Numbered from the stretch's first letter, positions 20,641 to 32,675 are shown. The stretch: DNA of 64,000 nt from Liopterus haemorrhoidalis (GCA_963971575.1 OZ020616.1:29554306-29618305); one strand, 5' to 3'. Notes: generated by a model not told the origin, from the letters alone. Translations and numbers: made by a program.

Positions 20641-21763
20641 ACGTGGGATGGTGAAAATATTATGCATAAATAATTTTTATTTTATTTTTTATTGTAAAAA
20701 ACTGTTTTACAATAAGTTCATTAAGAAATACATCATTTTTACTTATTAGCACATTATAATTTATATGGAAATAGTCTGGTGCCTACATCAAAAGGTACTG
20801 CACTTGATGATAATGGAATGCCATTTGGCACACGTGTTCTTTATAAAAATTAAATCATTTTGACCCGCAGCACCTATTTGTGAAGTTTGTCTATTTGTGG
20901 GCAGATTCAATATGGCGGCGAGAATAGCGCGCCAGGTACGATAACGATATCTAATTGTTTTAGAATGGACTTTTAGCTATAATATGCCGCGTCGTACGCA
21001 AATATCCGTCACTTAGTTTACAAGATACCGTCCATAATTCATTCTCAGACGCAAAAAAGTGATTTCCGATATGGCTAGCGAATTTCGAATGATATGGCTC
21101 GTTTTCTATAAATTTAATGTCGTAGGTTACGAATCTGTTATCAAAATGGCGAAAATTTTAAATTTTGATAGATTTTTTTCCTGAGCAGTTTCGTCAATGA
21201 TATACTCTGTATATCACTGTAAATATGTAGGGCATATCTTTGTCTACAAGAATATTTGCGGAATTATTCTTTGAGAGGCGCCGAAATTAAGATAACAGCT
21301 GAAATGTGTAAAGTCTTAGCTTCGCATTATTTTGACACTTTTTATATAGCTCTCGACCAAATCGGACTTGTAAATTACAAAAATGGCATAAAAAAGGCAT
21401 ATGAATTGTTATTATTCGGGTTTTGCCCGAAATGAAATAAAAAATCTGACATAACTGGCCGAAACGGCTGTAAATTATGTATCTTATTTGCTTAGGTTTG
21501 TCCGCAGCACCTGGTTTCAAATGAAGCCGCTTTCGAAATAACGCTCGAAAATTGAATTTTGCTATTTACATCAAACTTGTTGAGTTGTATATCAATTTCG
21601 GGTATATAGAAGTCGTAGATTTCGAAAATGGAGTTAATTTAAAGATTTTCTGCATATAAGATTGGGACCGAAAAAAATAATAATAATAATTACATGTATT
21701 CTTTACATACAGTGAGATTCATTACACGAAAAAAAAACTTGAAAAAATGCATCTCGGCTAGAA
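20641..21763. other. Stretch with unresolved repeat-like text
   Basis: A CCGCAGCACCT motif occurs at about 20865 and again at about 21503 with similar following text, suggesting an internally repeated, unidentified element. No coding region is recognised. Confidence 0.35.
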
Positions 21764-22229
21764 ATGGAATTAAATCGTGAACATTTTCGAGCGATTATTT
21801 TTTACATCTTCGACGTGGATTAAGTCAACAACACCGCATCGATGTACTTAATTCGACTTTTGGAGGACGAAGCACCATCAATGACTACTGTTTATCGATG
21901 GTTTGCCGGCTTCAATCATGGCCGTAGTTCGCTTAAGGACGAATTTGGTAAAGGTCGTCCAAAAACGGTTGTTGTTCCGGAAAACATTGATGCTGTGCGT
22001 GAACTGATACTGCAAGATCGTCATGTGACTTATCGTGAGATTGAGGTATCCTTGGGTATTGATGGGACCAGCATACATTCACTATTGCATTTAAATTTGG
22101 CCGTCAAAAAGATTTTTTCGCGTTGGATCCCACATAATTTGACAATCGCACTGGATAAAGCCTGAATCGGAGTGAAAAAGTGCTTCGAAAATTGGTTCAA
22201 ACGCATGCAAAAGTGTATTGATCTTCATG
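21764..22229 (+). pseudogene. Mariner transposase remnant, second subfamily, internally deleted
   Basis: A start followed by ELNREHFRAIIFY is a mariner N-terminus. It is broken by a stop at 21821 and by small frameshifts before the helix-turn-helix region resumes near residue 10 of the open frame 21842-22165 (EDEAPSMTTVYRWFAGFNHG, then FGKGRPKTVV and HVTYREIEVSLGIDGTSIHS). After SRWIPHNLTIA the catalytic DDD region is missing, and the text resumes with the C-terminal WFKRMQKCIDLHGEYFE block, whose stop lies near 22250. It is clearly a different mariner subfamily from 3052-3706. No functional protein is possible. Confidence 0.85.
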
Positions 22230-22317
22230 GCGAATATTTTGAAAATCAATAAAGCCACTTTTGTTGTTAAATAATTGTTTTTGGTCTCAAATCCCGAAAT
22301 ATAAAAGGTAACCCTCG
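22230..22317 (+). mobile_element. 3' end of the second mariner element
   Basis: Non-coding tail ending GGTAACCCTCG, followed by TA at 22318-22319. Its inverted form, CGAGGGTTACC, is a plausible mariner terminus. The matching left terminus was not recognised upstream of 21764, so the element appears 5'-truncated. Confidence 0.6.
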
Positions 22318-22319
22318 TA

Positions 22320-23084
22320 TAATGCTATTAGCGGTAAGTATAGGTATTTGACGCGAAATACTGATTATGAATTTTGGAGAAAATGTTGACACTAGTCTTT
22401 TAAAATTTCTATACTAAAGGATATCCTGTATGATTTCATATAATGAATTAAAATATACAAGCGTATATTTTAGCTATAAGTACATTTTAAAAGTATTATA
22501 ATAAAGTTTTAGTGTAATATAATTTTTTTATAAAGCATTAAATTTATGTATGTATTTACATGTTTTTAAGATCTAAAATATGGTAATGTTGTTTGTGTGG
22601 TGTTCACCTTTGTGAAATCGCAGTGTTAAACTTAATTTTTGAGGTTCCTTGTAATCTGACAGCTATTTAAAAAAGTTTTAAAGGCTTACTTTGGGGGAAA
22701 GTTCTATGGAAAATATCTTGTTAGAAGTTGGTTTTAAAATGAAATGGAAAACATGAAAATGTATTAAAGAAACCCCTGCACTCTTATTCATCTGCTCTTT
22801 AGCATATCCTGTTTAAAAACAGGATTATTCTTTTTCACTTTCTCCATTTTGCCAATTGTCAACAGTTAGAGTATTGGTATAATTTATCAAAGAAGAATTG
22901 AGATAAGCAGTTTATTTTGTAGTACATTCTTAGTATTAGGATTTATTGTTACTGTATACTATATCAATAGTATAAAAGAAGCACGTCAATATGTTATCAA
23001 GAAGGTCGATTGTAGTTTATTCTCCTTCCCCCTCTTCTTCTTAATACATGTTTTGGAGTAATCTCTTCGTTACGATGCTTCTTC
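22320..23084. other. AT-rich stretch, nothing identified
   Basis: No gene or repeat recognised. Confidence 0.4.
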
Positions 23085-23345
23085 GTTTTCTCCTTTGAAC
23101 ACTGTCAGTCAGGTTGACTTTTGGCCTCACTCACATAAAGCCTCCATCTTTATCTGTTCATTATCAGGTCTTTCCACGTTCCCTGTATACCAATATTCGT
23201 TAGATCTTCGGTTGGGTGATCTCTACATCTCTTGCGAAGTCTTCCCACTGGTCGTCGGGTATTCAATCTTCTTTCCCAATCTTCCTAATTATTTTGTTCT
23301 CCCTCATCCTCAACACGTGTCCTATCCACTATAATCGTCTACCTC
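23085..23345 (-). pseudogene. Non-LTR retrotransposon RT, C-terminal fragment
   Basis: Translated on the minus strand, the segment begins WIGHVLRMRENKIIRKI and continues with DDQWEDFARDVEI, the pattern of the region after the reverse transcriptase domain in jockey/RTE-like insect elements. Frameshifts and stops interrupt it and everything upstream is absent, as usual for 5'-truncated insertions. The last part is similar to 34490-34800, so this family has two copies in the window. Confidence 0.6.
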
Positions 23346-23479
23346 CCAGTTCTTATGTGATACTCGGCCTCGTTACGATGTTACTAAACTTAATGCTAAT
23401 AAACCTGGAAGTTGGAATTGTTGGATCCAAACATTTATTGATTTTCCGGGACATTATCTTCTTCATGGTTTGTGTTGGT

Positions 23480-23690
23480 AGTAGAGATGGGTCATTCATG
23501 AACGAACTGACTCACTGACCCGGCTCAGTACACTAACCGAAGTGACACGGTTCACCAACTTGAAATGAGCCGGCTCACGGTTCACTGCATAGCTTCAAGT
23601 TTCAAGGATACGATTGATCGGGCGATTATGAGCAGTGACCGAAGTGATCCGGATCTGGATCGATGTCATGTTGAACTTTGCGAGAGCTCG
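23480..23690. repeat. Unidentified repeat-like block
   Basis: Starting at TAGAGATGGGTCATTCATGAACG, the text has several short inverted motifs (GAACGAACTGACTCACTGACC; GAGCCGGCTC). It looks like the end of a non-autonomous transposon, but no opposite terminus was found. Confidence 0.3.
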
Positions 23691-23986
23691 GCTTGTAATA
23701 TATTATCATAAAGTGTATTTTGTCATCAATTTGTAGGGCAGTCTATTTGAATCTAATAAGCTTAGTCAGTACTTTCTTACAACCATACTATATAAAAATA
23801 TTTCCCAAATGTCCGATTTATAAGGGCAATAAACATCGCCATAAACTTAACACATCTGGTTTAAAATACAGTAGCTACATAAAGTGAATTGTTTGTTTAC
23901 TATTAACCTGGCAAAAATGTTAGATAATTCACTTCTATTGATTTTTTTTTATTTAACTTCATTATTTCTTTATAACAAATTAATGA

Positions 23987-24018
23987 GGAAGAGAGAGAGA
24001 GAGAGAGGGAGAGAGAGA

Positions 24019-24050
<32 letters not shown>

Positions 24051-24052
24051 CA
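23987..24052. repeat. (GA)n microsatellite
   Basis: 66 bp of near-pure GA dinucleotides with a few GG interruptions. The open frame running through it is an artefact of the repeat. Confidence 0.95.
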
Positions 24053-24640
24053 AAGAGAATTTGTCAATAATTCATAATGTACGTCTTGAATTCATACTAA
24101 GATTATTAACAAGAATAAAGGGAATAAAGCGGCAAATACTCCGACGTTTATATCGCATTTATTCCATTCGACCAAACAATTCCGCTTTCCGCTGTCTGTT
24201 CATATAATGCAAGAGCCGCCTGAGCGACGTTCTCTCTTCATATCGCAAACCAACAACCGTGTTGAACGGTGCAAGAACTGACAACTGACCTACCTGTTTC
24301 TCAGGGATACGTTTACTTATTTTTTTAAAAACACTTTACGAATATTCAAAACATAAAGATAAAAAAGGGGGCCGCAAATGGCTCTTTGGTTCGATTCCAT
24401 CTTTTATTATACCTAGATTCCAGATGTCCGTGTTTAGTAATGTGAAAAGAGTCAAATCAAATTGAACACATTTTTTTGTGTGCCCCGTGAGTATCCCTTC
24501 CTGGGTGCGCGCCTAATTTTATTTGATATATGTAGTTTGTGAATATTTGTTTTGCTTTTAAATACTATGTATTAACAATGGTTAATCGACCATTTGTGTA
24601 AAATTAGTGAACGATAAGATATTTTTAAATATGGTAACAC
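24053..24640. other. Stretch without recognised genes
   Basis: Nothing identified between the microsatellite and the RT relic. Confidence 0.4.
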
Positions 24641-24641
24641 A

Positions 24642-25610
24642 ATGAATTACCTACATCCAGAACACAGCAAGGAAATGCACTTTTATTCACTTTCACTTGC
24701 ATTTTCCTGTCTATTCTTCAATATTGCTCTTGAACAAATTATGCGAGAATCAGAGATACAATCACGACACACAATCTTCAGGGCTGATCACAAGAGCTGC
24801 CAAATCCGAGATTATGCCCATGACATCAACATTATTGGTTAAAACATAACCAAATTAAAGCACCATTCTTGGAATTAGAGATTCAAGCAAAGAAATCAGG
24901 CCTCGTAATAAATGAACATAAGACAAAATATTTATATGTTATTATCAAAGTACAACGGAGACTAGGTCAGCTTGTTAGCTTCAACACGTACAATTTTGAA
25001 GTACTGAGACTTTTTTATATTTGGGGTCGCTTGTAACAAGCAATGATTATTGTATACCCAGTGAAATAAACTGTTGCTACTTTCACAAAAAAAAAATCTA
25101 ATTTAGTCTTATTAAACATTTTAGATCTAAAATTTTATCACGACAAACCAAATGTACTCCATACAAGATAATAACCCATAACCCATTCTAACATATATTT
25201 CTGAGACGTTACTACAAGATTATCAGACCAATTCTGTAACTCAGTTACTATGAACATTGTAACAAAATGTGTCCCTATGAGCAAGGTCAGTTACTATTAT
25301 GAATGAAAGTCATATACTTTTTATAATATTTCTTGTAGTAACTTTACTACACAGTAAATTTTTACAGAATTGATCTGAAAATATTAAAAGTTAGTATAAT
25401 GACTTTCATTCATGATAGTAATTGACCTTGCTCATAGTGACTAATTTAGTTCCTAAAATCATAGTAACTGAGTTACAGAATTGGTCTGTTGGACAGTGAG
25501 CAAGAGGGATGAGGAGTAACTGAAAATATTTGAGTGAAAAATACTGAGAAAGATTTGCGGACCTGTACAAGAAGATCGCTTCTGGAGAAGACATTATAAC
25601 TTCAAACTTA
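24642..25610 (+). pseudogene. Non-LTR retrotransposon reverse transcriptase relic interrupted by a fold-back element
   Basis: The frame at 24642-24842 contains LSCLFFNIALEQIMRESEIQ and then YAHD, a mutated form of the RT active-site YADD followed by INIIG. Other frames continue the family order: SGLVINEHKTKYLYV near 24890, YNFEVL and then YLGSLVTSN near 24990-25050, and, after an inserted fold-back at 25224-25488, KRDEE and KILRKICGPVQ near 25500-25570. Several frameshifts and stops plus the active-site change show long inactivity. The family resembles the RTE/jockey-like elements common in insects; the clade is not certain. Confidence 0.8.
25224..25488. mobile_element. Fold-back element inserted in the RT relic
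   Basis: The ends are inverted repeats starting CAGACCAATTCTGTAACTCA, and the arms stay similar for about 100 bp (ATGAGCAAGGTCA, ATGAATGAAAGTCAT). A third, internal copy of the terminus lies near 25362-25380. No clear target duplication is seen. The reading of the interrupted RT resumes right after it. Confidence 0.75.
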
Positions 25611-25854
25611 TAAAGTCTTTTTTTCTACCGCTGTAAAGTACCTACTTTACGCTAGATACTTATGCTCGCATTATAGTGTTTAAAATAGCACTTTCAAGCA
25701 CTAATCTGTAAATTGTTGCCATGGTAACCCACTTGAAATGCCAAAAATTATCAAATATACACTTTCATGTTATAGAAAACGTAAATGAAAGAAACGAGCA
25801 AATCAAAATACTTTTTGTAAAATACTTCAGCCTAACTGACTTAAATCTATTTTT

Positions 25855-26035
25855 CAGTTATTCCAAATGTTTAGGCGGAACTAACTGGAATTTTCATTTT
25901 TGTAAGTTGTCATGAGCTCTTCTTTTATGGTTTGAAGTAGGCTTTTGCTAAACAAAATTATCAAAAACCTCACTTAAACGGTAAAAGTTACTAAAATTGG
26001 AAATATACTTCCGCCTAAACGTTTGGAATATCCTT
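25855..26035. mobile_element. TA-MITE family member A
   Basis: 181 bp with terminal inverted repeats around TTCCAAACGTTTAGGCGGAA. The right flank carries TA (26036-26037); the left TA appears mutated to TT. The interior has the family block TTTCATTTTTGTAAGTTGTCATGAGC. Sister copies are at 32494, 33116 and 34532. Confidence 0.85.
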
Positions 26036-26037
26036 TA

Positions 26038-27305
26038 CATGCCGGACAAATATTTGTTGAGTTAACGTGAAGTTCAAGAGGCGGTAAAATTAATAAACGA
26101 TTCTTTACTTTACAAATTAGGGATGCAATTTGCGAAGTAAATAATAATTTATTAATTTTAGATCATACATAACGGACATTAGTTGCCATATTGTGTGAAA
26201 TTTTGGTACTAAATACCAAAATGGTGTAAATGTCATTAATTATTACCCAATTCTTTTAAATTTTCATTAATATTTTCAGTACAAAATACGTGTACATACG
26301 TGTACAAAATTATAAAAAATAAAAACTAGTCCACTGTGGTGCATACTTAAAACATAAAAAGCTCCCAGCTTCAACGGATTCCAGCGAAATTAGTGAATGG
26401 TTACCCAAGCGAGGACAGAATTGCGGGGAATTCTTACGGGGCCCAAAGCCCACTTCGGCCTGTAGCGTATATAATGTTATTCAGTATTTTGCTTCAATTT
26501 ATTCATGCAGTGTTATGTTTATACAATCCATTCCCGAAGCACACGTAATGTTAAGTTCACAAAATTTTTATTGCTTAATTGTTTTGTCTTGAAGAAAGTA
26601 AAAATCTGAGAAATGTTGAATTAACATATATTCCTGTCTGATTTATTATAAGGGCATATTTGCAATCTGATTTTAAAATTGTTAACCCAAATAAGTGGCT
26701 TGGAATTCGCCTTGTGAGGTAAATCGTTAAAATACCTATGTTACATACATCGTATATCTTTCAAAATGACTCAATTTCGAAATTGCGATATAACGAGAAC
26801 GGCTATGTACCAGGAAATTTAAGTACTGATTGTTAATCGCAATAATGTTTAACTTTTTTTATTCCTATCAACAAAGAAGTGAAATATTTTTTGTATGGAT
26901 AATTGATTTTAGTGCTATAGTTTAAATTACAGTAAAAAGTGACCTTAATACTTCGATTTATAATAACAGTGATTGTTGAGGAATAAAAATAAGTTTAATA
27001 TCACCAGATGTGACGGATATGACACGTTTTATTTAGAAAATAGTTGACAGCTGACATTATTGTTGAACTATTCACCAATTTATAATACATAGAAATAGAT
27101 TTAAATTTTCGAAAATTCATATAGAAAATTAGGGGCTTTCGAGTTTTGAACTTGCATATATCATGGACAGAACACATGCCTAAAATATCAGTATGTACGG
27201 ATTCAAAGAGCGCATTGAACAACATTAGAAAAATTTATAATAACAAACAATTCTTTAGAATAATTCAACAAATAATTCCTAAATTTGACAACACCAATAT
27301 CTAAT
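26038..27305. other. AT-rich stretch, one unresolved GC-richer patch
   Basis: Bases 26360-26470 are GC-richer (GGGGCCCAAAGCCCACTTCGG) and may be part of a decayed transposon. Otherwise nothing is recognised. Confidence 0.35.
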
Positions 27306-27307
27306 CC

Positions 27308-27895
27308 AGCTGATGTGGGTCCCGGGTCACGTTGGTATATCAAGCAATGAAATGGCGACAGATCCGTCTAATACTAATACTAATACTAAGGCGAATACTA
27401 ATCAAAATATTTTCGAAAACTTAGTACCGGCCACTGACCTGACGGAAGTAATTAAAAGAAAAATTAAAGATAAACAAAAACCAATATGGATGAATACAGG
27501 AAACAACAAACTTCGTATCGTAAAATCCGACACGAACATTTGAAATTTCGACAAACGGCACAGGGAACAAAGGATCTTGACAAGATTGAGAATATGTCAT
27601 ACACGAATCACAACAACATGCACACATTGCAACGAAATTATCACCGTTAATCATACAATTATTACATGCACCCAATATCATTACATAAGACAAAAATATA
27701 ATATACCGAAGAATATGACATAAGCGCTGCAAAATAACACTAGCAACACAACCAACATATTATACTTCCTACAAGACTTCAGCCTAAAAGCTAATACCTA
27801 AATGAAAAACTATGTAAATAAATTTTTGTAATATTAGTTAGTTAGTTAAAATATTTGGCGTACAGCAACAAAGGCTATTTGCGCCTTTTTGTAAT
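27308..27895 (+). pseudogene. Jockey/I-like retrotransposon 3' end (RNase H and C-terminal zinc motif)
   Basis: The frame opens with MWVPGHVGISSNEMA, the conserved last motif of the RNase H domain of insect non-LTR elements, then DLTEVIKRKIKDK and W residues in the usual spacing. In a shifted frame it continues with LRICHTRIT and a CTHCNEIITVNHTIITC segment, the C-terminal cysteine/histidine motif. A short (AATACT)-like repeat near 27371-27390 interrupts it. The 3' tail (about 27845-27890, ATTTGGCGTACAGCAACAAA) recurs inverted at 63065-63112. It is a pseudogene with frameshifts and no upstream RT. Confidence 0.75.
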
Positions 27896-27949
27896 ATTAA
27901 ATACAGATGTTAAAGGTCTAGTTATCGAAGCGGATTAAAATAAAGATTA

Positions 27950-28250
27950 ATTGACACATGTCTGACAAGAAGATCCTGTGCAAAGTCGGAAGGAGTCAGA
28001 AATTCTGTTTACGGTGAAGAGGAGAAATCCCGAATACCTTGGACATATAATGAGGAACAGTGGCAGGTACATTTTGCTTAACTGATATTACAAAGAAAGG
28101 TATGTGTCCGGAAAGTACCTGGTCGAACACGTACATACTTGTTCCAGGATATACGCCAATAACTTTCAACTACCTTTGCAGATCTGCTCCGGGACTGGTA
28201 GACAAAAAATAGCCAACATCATAAACAATATCTGAATAGGTACTTTAAGA
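27950..28250 (+). pseudogene. Second non-LTR RT C-terminal fragment
   Basis: Contains YLGHIMRNSGRYILLN, typical of the region after the RT domain (the GH-x-x-R motif), and downstream text resembling the C-terminal LLRDW/IANIINNI block, in shifting frames with stops. The family differs from 23085-23345, whose motif is GHVLRM. Confidence 0.6.
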
Positions 28251-28514
28251 AGACGATGTTTGATTTGTCGGAAAATACTAGAGAACAGAACTAAGAGAGT
28301 ATGCATTTTTATTAAATGCAGCCGCGGTCGTCCACGAAATTACTGCCAAAATTTTCTAACTGGGAAATTGTGATAGATTGAAGGTATCACGGAGTCAGAA
28401 TGTAATCTTTTTACACGTTATTCATGATATATAATAACATCAACTAATTTGGTTGGTTATTAACAGATATAAGAACTATCGAATATAGCATTAGATCTGC
28501 AGTTTAAATGTTGC

Positions 28515-28790
28515 TTAAATACGTAGAATCCATTTTGAATGAATAGTGAATAATTCGATATCTTCTTTCAACCTTTTTTCTGCCCTACTTACTTGTTGTT
28601 CAGCCAGTCGGTGCCAGTTTCTACCTCCTACTTTTATATATCGTCCACCCACCTTTTTTAAGGTTTGCCTACTTTTTGTAATTTCTTTCAATGTTTGGAA
28701 ATTCTTACCTGCCAGTGAACTTTTTTGTTTGTCCATTAGTTAGTTCTCGTCTAGCTATATGGCCATCCCATAACTCAATATATTCTTTAC
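28515..28790 (-). pseudogene. Non-LTR RT C-terminal fragment, minus strand
   Basis: Minus-strand translation runs from WDGHIARRELMDKQKSS to KVGGRNWHRLAEQ, the pattern GHIARR - (about 40 residues) - KVGGRNWHRLAQ seen at the C-terminus of jockey/R1-like reverse transcriptases. Only this end is present, so it is a short 5'-truncated relic. Confidence 0.6.
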
Positions 28791-28840
28791 TAATTCTCTA
28801 GTTTTAATCACACTCACACAAATCTACTACCTTGATATAT

Positions 28841-28879
28841 CAAAAAGTTATTTTGATAGATAATCAAAATAACTTTTGG
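28841..28879. repeat. Short hairpin
   Basis: CAAAAAGTTATTTTGAT (28841-28857) and ATCAAAATAACTTTTGG (28863-28879) are nearly perfect inverse complements with a 5-nt spacer. Possibly a relic of a small palindromic element. Confidence 0.6.
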
Positions 28880-30011
28880 TGGATAGGTGCGAAGGGGCTT
28901 CTTGTTCGGGATTATCAGTCAGGTCGAGTAATTAGCCTAAATTACAGAAACCATTCATATCGGATTGCTTAGTGCCAATTCTTTTGCACTGTCTTGAATA
29001 TAAATTTTCGATAACTCATCTAATATAATAGCTTAACTCTCAATTATTGTGAGGCCTTCCCAAGGATCGAGCTATACTGACCCTATCCTTTCAGATACTA
29101 TTCACTATCCTATAAAGGGTACATCTTTTTAATTTTCACGACGTGTTCTATTAATTTTAACCGTTTGCCTGCCATGTCTTGCGTGCAACTCAAATGCATA
29201 TTCTTCCGGATTCTGCCTGTTTAAATGCAATGAATGGGTGCGATATTATTCCTACAATATGTTCTCAAAACCATGATTTCAATATTTCACGAGTGTTTTG
29301 TTCTGTTAATTTGTATATAAATAAATATAAACTTGTATGCATAAATACCCCGAATACATAAAACTGTATAAATATAATTAATAGTGTTTATAGAAATTTT
29401 TAACAAAGGATATCAAATATATAAAACAATATTTTGTTAAATCAAAAACATTAACAATATACTGGTAAATATATAATATATAAATGTTTGTGAACGCTTC
29501 TCACTATTTGTGAAACTATGGAAACTAACAAGCGGCAGTTAATTAAATTTACATCTACACACAGTAAAATATAAACACCATAAATCGGTCGATATAGGTA
29601 GGTTATTCTAGTTTTACTCTGGTTTCCACATACACATCGATTTAACAACGGCCAGTTAGTAAAAACAATGAAATTATATTTAATTAATCCTGCATCCAAT
29701 AAATGCAATTTACATTTTTTCGACACTGAACAAGCTACTGTTTTGCTACTGATAATAAATGTCACTAGGGGTTGTTTTTATTTTTATTGAGAAATTTAGC
29801 AAAACATGTTGCGATTGTCCAAGTGTGAACAAACCTAGAATATATTTAATTTATTTAATGTACTTTTATTAAATAATTTTTACTATACGTCCAACACTAA
29901 TTTTTATTATATTCATATTTTTAATCAGTGACCAAATTATTAATGTTTAAATGCGGTACATTGGTTGTACTCTCTCCAGAATATATATTTTTTAATATTT
30001 AGGAAAACCTG
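28880..30011. other. AT-rich stretch, nothing identified
   Basis: No gene or repeat recognised. Confidence 0.4.
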
Positions 30012-30019
30012 ATTTTTAG

Positions 30020-30197
30020 CAGTGGTGTAACGTCTTTTTTTTCCACCCTATACAATTTTCTCTGGACCGTCTTCTAGGTTTGTCTACTTTGTCTAGGGAG
30101 ACCAACTGACAAAAAATGAACTCATTTTGAGTTTCAATGGGCTGCTGAATGAAGTTCTTTCCGTTGCGAGCTTAATGGGTCCATAGTTATACCACTG
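30020..30197. mobile_element. Probable hAT-type MITE
   Basis: Ends CAGTGGTGTAAC and GTTATACCACTG are inverted repeats. The flanking octamers ATTTTTAG and ATATTTCG agree at 6 of 8 positions, consistent with an old hAT duplication. 178 bp, non-coding. Confidence 0.6.
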
Positions 30198-30354
30198 ATA
30201 TTTCGGTAGTTATCGATGAATAAAAAAATATGATATTATAAACGAATACAATTTCAAAATTCTGCGTTATCTGCACCATTAGGATTTCGTAGGTGTAACC
30301 AAGCAACCCTCACTCATGTGTCAGTCTGTACTATAGAAATTATGGCCAAATTCT

Positions 30355-30665
30355 TTTTATCCCGCATATAGGTACATAGAAAAATACTGAGGCTTTGGGA
30401 AGCACATCGCGTGAGATTTAAACAAATATGTATTTTTCGATTTTATTTTAAATTTTGATAAGATTATCAAATGCGTGGATTAACGAATAAAATTTAACTT
30501 TAACTAAATAAATAAATTGACGCGATTTTTGCTTGAAATGTCCCAAAAAACTTTTGTATCTTAATCTATATCCCAGAGGGACTGGTTTAAAAATATGATA
30601 AATTTTGAGTTGGCACACTGAACTTGAACGGAATAGTACCTTTGAAATTATTATTTAGTTTATTA
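30355..30665 (+). repeat. Dispersed repeat W, truncated copy
   Basis: Aligns by eye with the middle of W at 36080-36390: the CGTGGATTAACGA block, GACGCGATTTTTGC, then a poorly conserved CCCAGA/GGGCTACAGGG-like region and the GAACGGAATAGT block. Both W ends are missing. Confidence 0.6.
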
Positions 30666-30669
30666 TTCT

Positions 30670-30985
30670 AAAGATTTTTGAATATTAATAGAGATAATTT
30701 TTATAATTTAATTTAGGGTGTTAAATAATATTTTTAATACACAATAAACGGGCGATAAATGATAATAATGTTAATTTTAAAGCGATTATGATAAATATTG
30801 TTTGAGACATCCAGAATTCTGTTGGCCTCTTTCATTGTTAAATATGTTTATACGACATTCTGAAATGTTTGGAAATTTACAAATTTGTTTAACCTCATCA
30901 TGGGTATTGAGGATGGGATAAATCAAAATGGTGAAGATGATCATTAAGGGAAGGTTCCGACCTGAAAGTGATCAGCAAATAAATG
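30670..30985. other. AT-rich stretch, nothing identified
   Basis: No feature recognised. Confidence 0.35.
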
Positions 30986-30994
30986 ATTCTTTGT

Positions 30995-31440
30995 TCATCA
31001 TCATCATCACTTCGTTATATTCCTAGAATGAGCATCCTCCAAGATCAGCCTCCACTCCTCCCTATTCCTGGCCTTCTCTTTCCAATTAACAATCTTCAGT
31101 GTCCTCAGACCGCCTGTGACGTCACTCTATTCCTTGATCTTCCCCGATGATATTTACTTCTGGGTTTACTTTGGGTGATCTTTTATGTTTTTGGGAGCCT
31201 GCAGTCTGGCATGCTTTCAACATGGCTTAAACGATAAAATTTGATCGTTGCTAATATATCCAGTTCTTGAAATAAATTGTATAGCTTATAGTTCATTCTC
31301 GTTCGCCAATTGTGTGGTTCCACTTCAACGGTTTCGACAATCTGTCTCAGAATCTTAAGTTCAAAGGCGCTTAAGAGTCGCTCATCGTACTTGCCTAGGG
31401 ACCAGTTTTCATATGCATAAAAAGCCGGTCGATTTAGTAG
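30995..31440 (-). pseudogene. Non-LTR RT 3' end with trinucleotide tail, minus strand
   Basis: On the minus strand the text encodes YAYENWSLGKYDERLLSAFE, then ELKILRQI and EVEPHNWRTRMNYKLY, the region following the RT domain, and near its end WKEKARNREEWRLILEDAHS-like text. It stops just before a (GAT)n tail at 30995-31010, the kind of 3' tail these elements carry. Frameshifts are present. The element is 5'-truncated and inactive. Confidence 0.7.
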
Positions 31441-31444
31441 ACTT

Positions 31445-32110
31445 TTCTGGTAATCAGTTTAAAATATATTTGAAAAGGTCCAAGAATACAACAATATGTA
31501 GTTAACCAGTTTCTATCTTGAATGACAAGAGACGGCAAATTTATTTATTTTATATTAATTCATATTAACACATTTTATGGATTTTTTTATTTTAAAGTGA
31601 AGACGTTATCGTAGAACATTTTATGTTATTTTTATTTAAAAGTCTCTTTAAAATATCTTGCGAAATCGTCCGTAAGAATTTACTTGACAAGCTTGTTAAA
31701 ATGAATATTAAAAGATTTCGCTAACTTTGTACCTTAATGCTTATTTTATAAATATTTTATTGTTAAAAAAACAAAAATAGCGCGAAGCTTATGTAACTGT
31801 TGCATAATAGAACCTATTTCCTTGCTAAGGGATGCAACACACAACAAAAGGAAACCTGAAAGTTTCGTAATCATTCTCTCTTAAATGATACTCCTTTTTT
31901 GTATGCGTCAAGAACGGAAGCAGTCATTATATTTTTCCTTGCATTTACAGATGAAGATGATGTAAGATCAGGTCAAGTGACGGAAATTGATTAATTTGAC
32001 TGACTGACGTATTTTGCTGTTCGTTTTCCTTGAATGATTTGTTTTGTGATAAAAAGATAACAATTAGATTTAAACTGCTTGCATTATAATTAAGTAATTA
32101 AATAAATAAA
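31445..32110. other. AT-rich stretch, nothing identified
   Basis: No feature recognised. Confidence 0.4.
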
Positions 32111-32113
32111 TTG

Positions 32114-32190
32114 TACTGGGTGTCCCATTTAACTATCGATGAGCTTTTCGAAAACTACAAGAGATACGACTTCGGTTGAAATAGGTCAAA
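32114..32190 (+). mobile_element. Possible mariner-type terminus
   Basis: TACTGGGTGTCCCATTTAAC resembles the TACAGGGTGTCCCA ends of many insect mariner-type elements. No opposite end was found, so it is at best a truncated element. Confidence 0.3.
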
Positions 32191-32493
32191 TTATCACTAT
32201 AACTAGGGCATTTGAATGGAATCTCATCATTGAAATTAGAAGAAAAAGTTAATACTAATAAATGAAAAATAGTCAGTGAAGTCAATTAGAAAGTTATAAG
32301 AGAATATTAAGTTAGAATTTTTGACAAGGGAAAATTAAATATAAGGAATTTATTTATTTGCTTACATTTACTGTGTTTATGCATTTTACCAAAACAAATG
32401 AGGTGCCATTCTGATGCACTATAGTCTATTAAACTATAAAAAGCAAATTCAAAAGTCATATTTACCCAATCGCATATCAACAAAAAGTCACTA

Positions 32494-32675
32494 TAGGCTA
32501 TTCCAAACGTTTAAGCGGAACTAGAATTTTAATTTTTGTAAGTTGTCTTGAGCTCTTCCTTTGAGATTTGAAGACGTTTTTGCCAAACAAAATGACCAAA
32601 AGCCTCATTTAAACGGTAAAATTTACTAGAATTAAAATCTAGTTCCGCTTTTTTCGGGAAATTTGAATATCGGCA
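32494..32675. mobile_element. TA-MITE family member B
   Basis: 182 bp, left end GGCTATTCCAAACGTTTAAGCG; the interior matches member A (AATTTTTGTAAGTTGTC; AAACGGTAAAATTTACTAG). The right terminus is degenerate (TTTGAATATCGG). TA flanks at 32492-32493 and 32676-32677. Confidence 0.75.

Noticed and set aside
23884..24207. 107-codon frame rich in RE repeats
   Set aside because: Produced by the (GA)n microsatellite.
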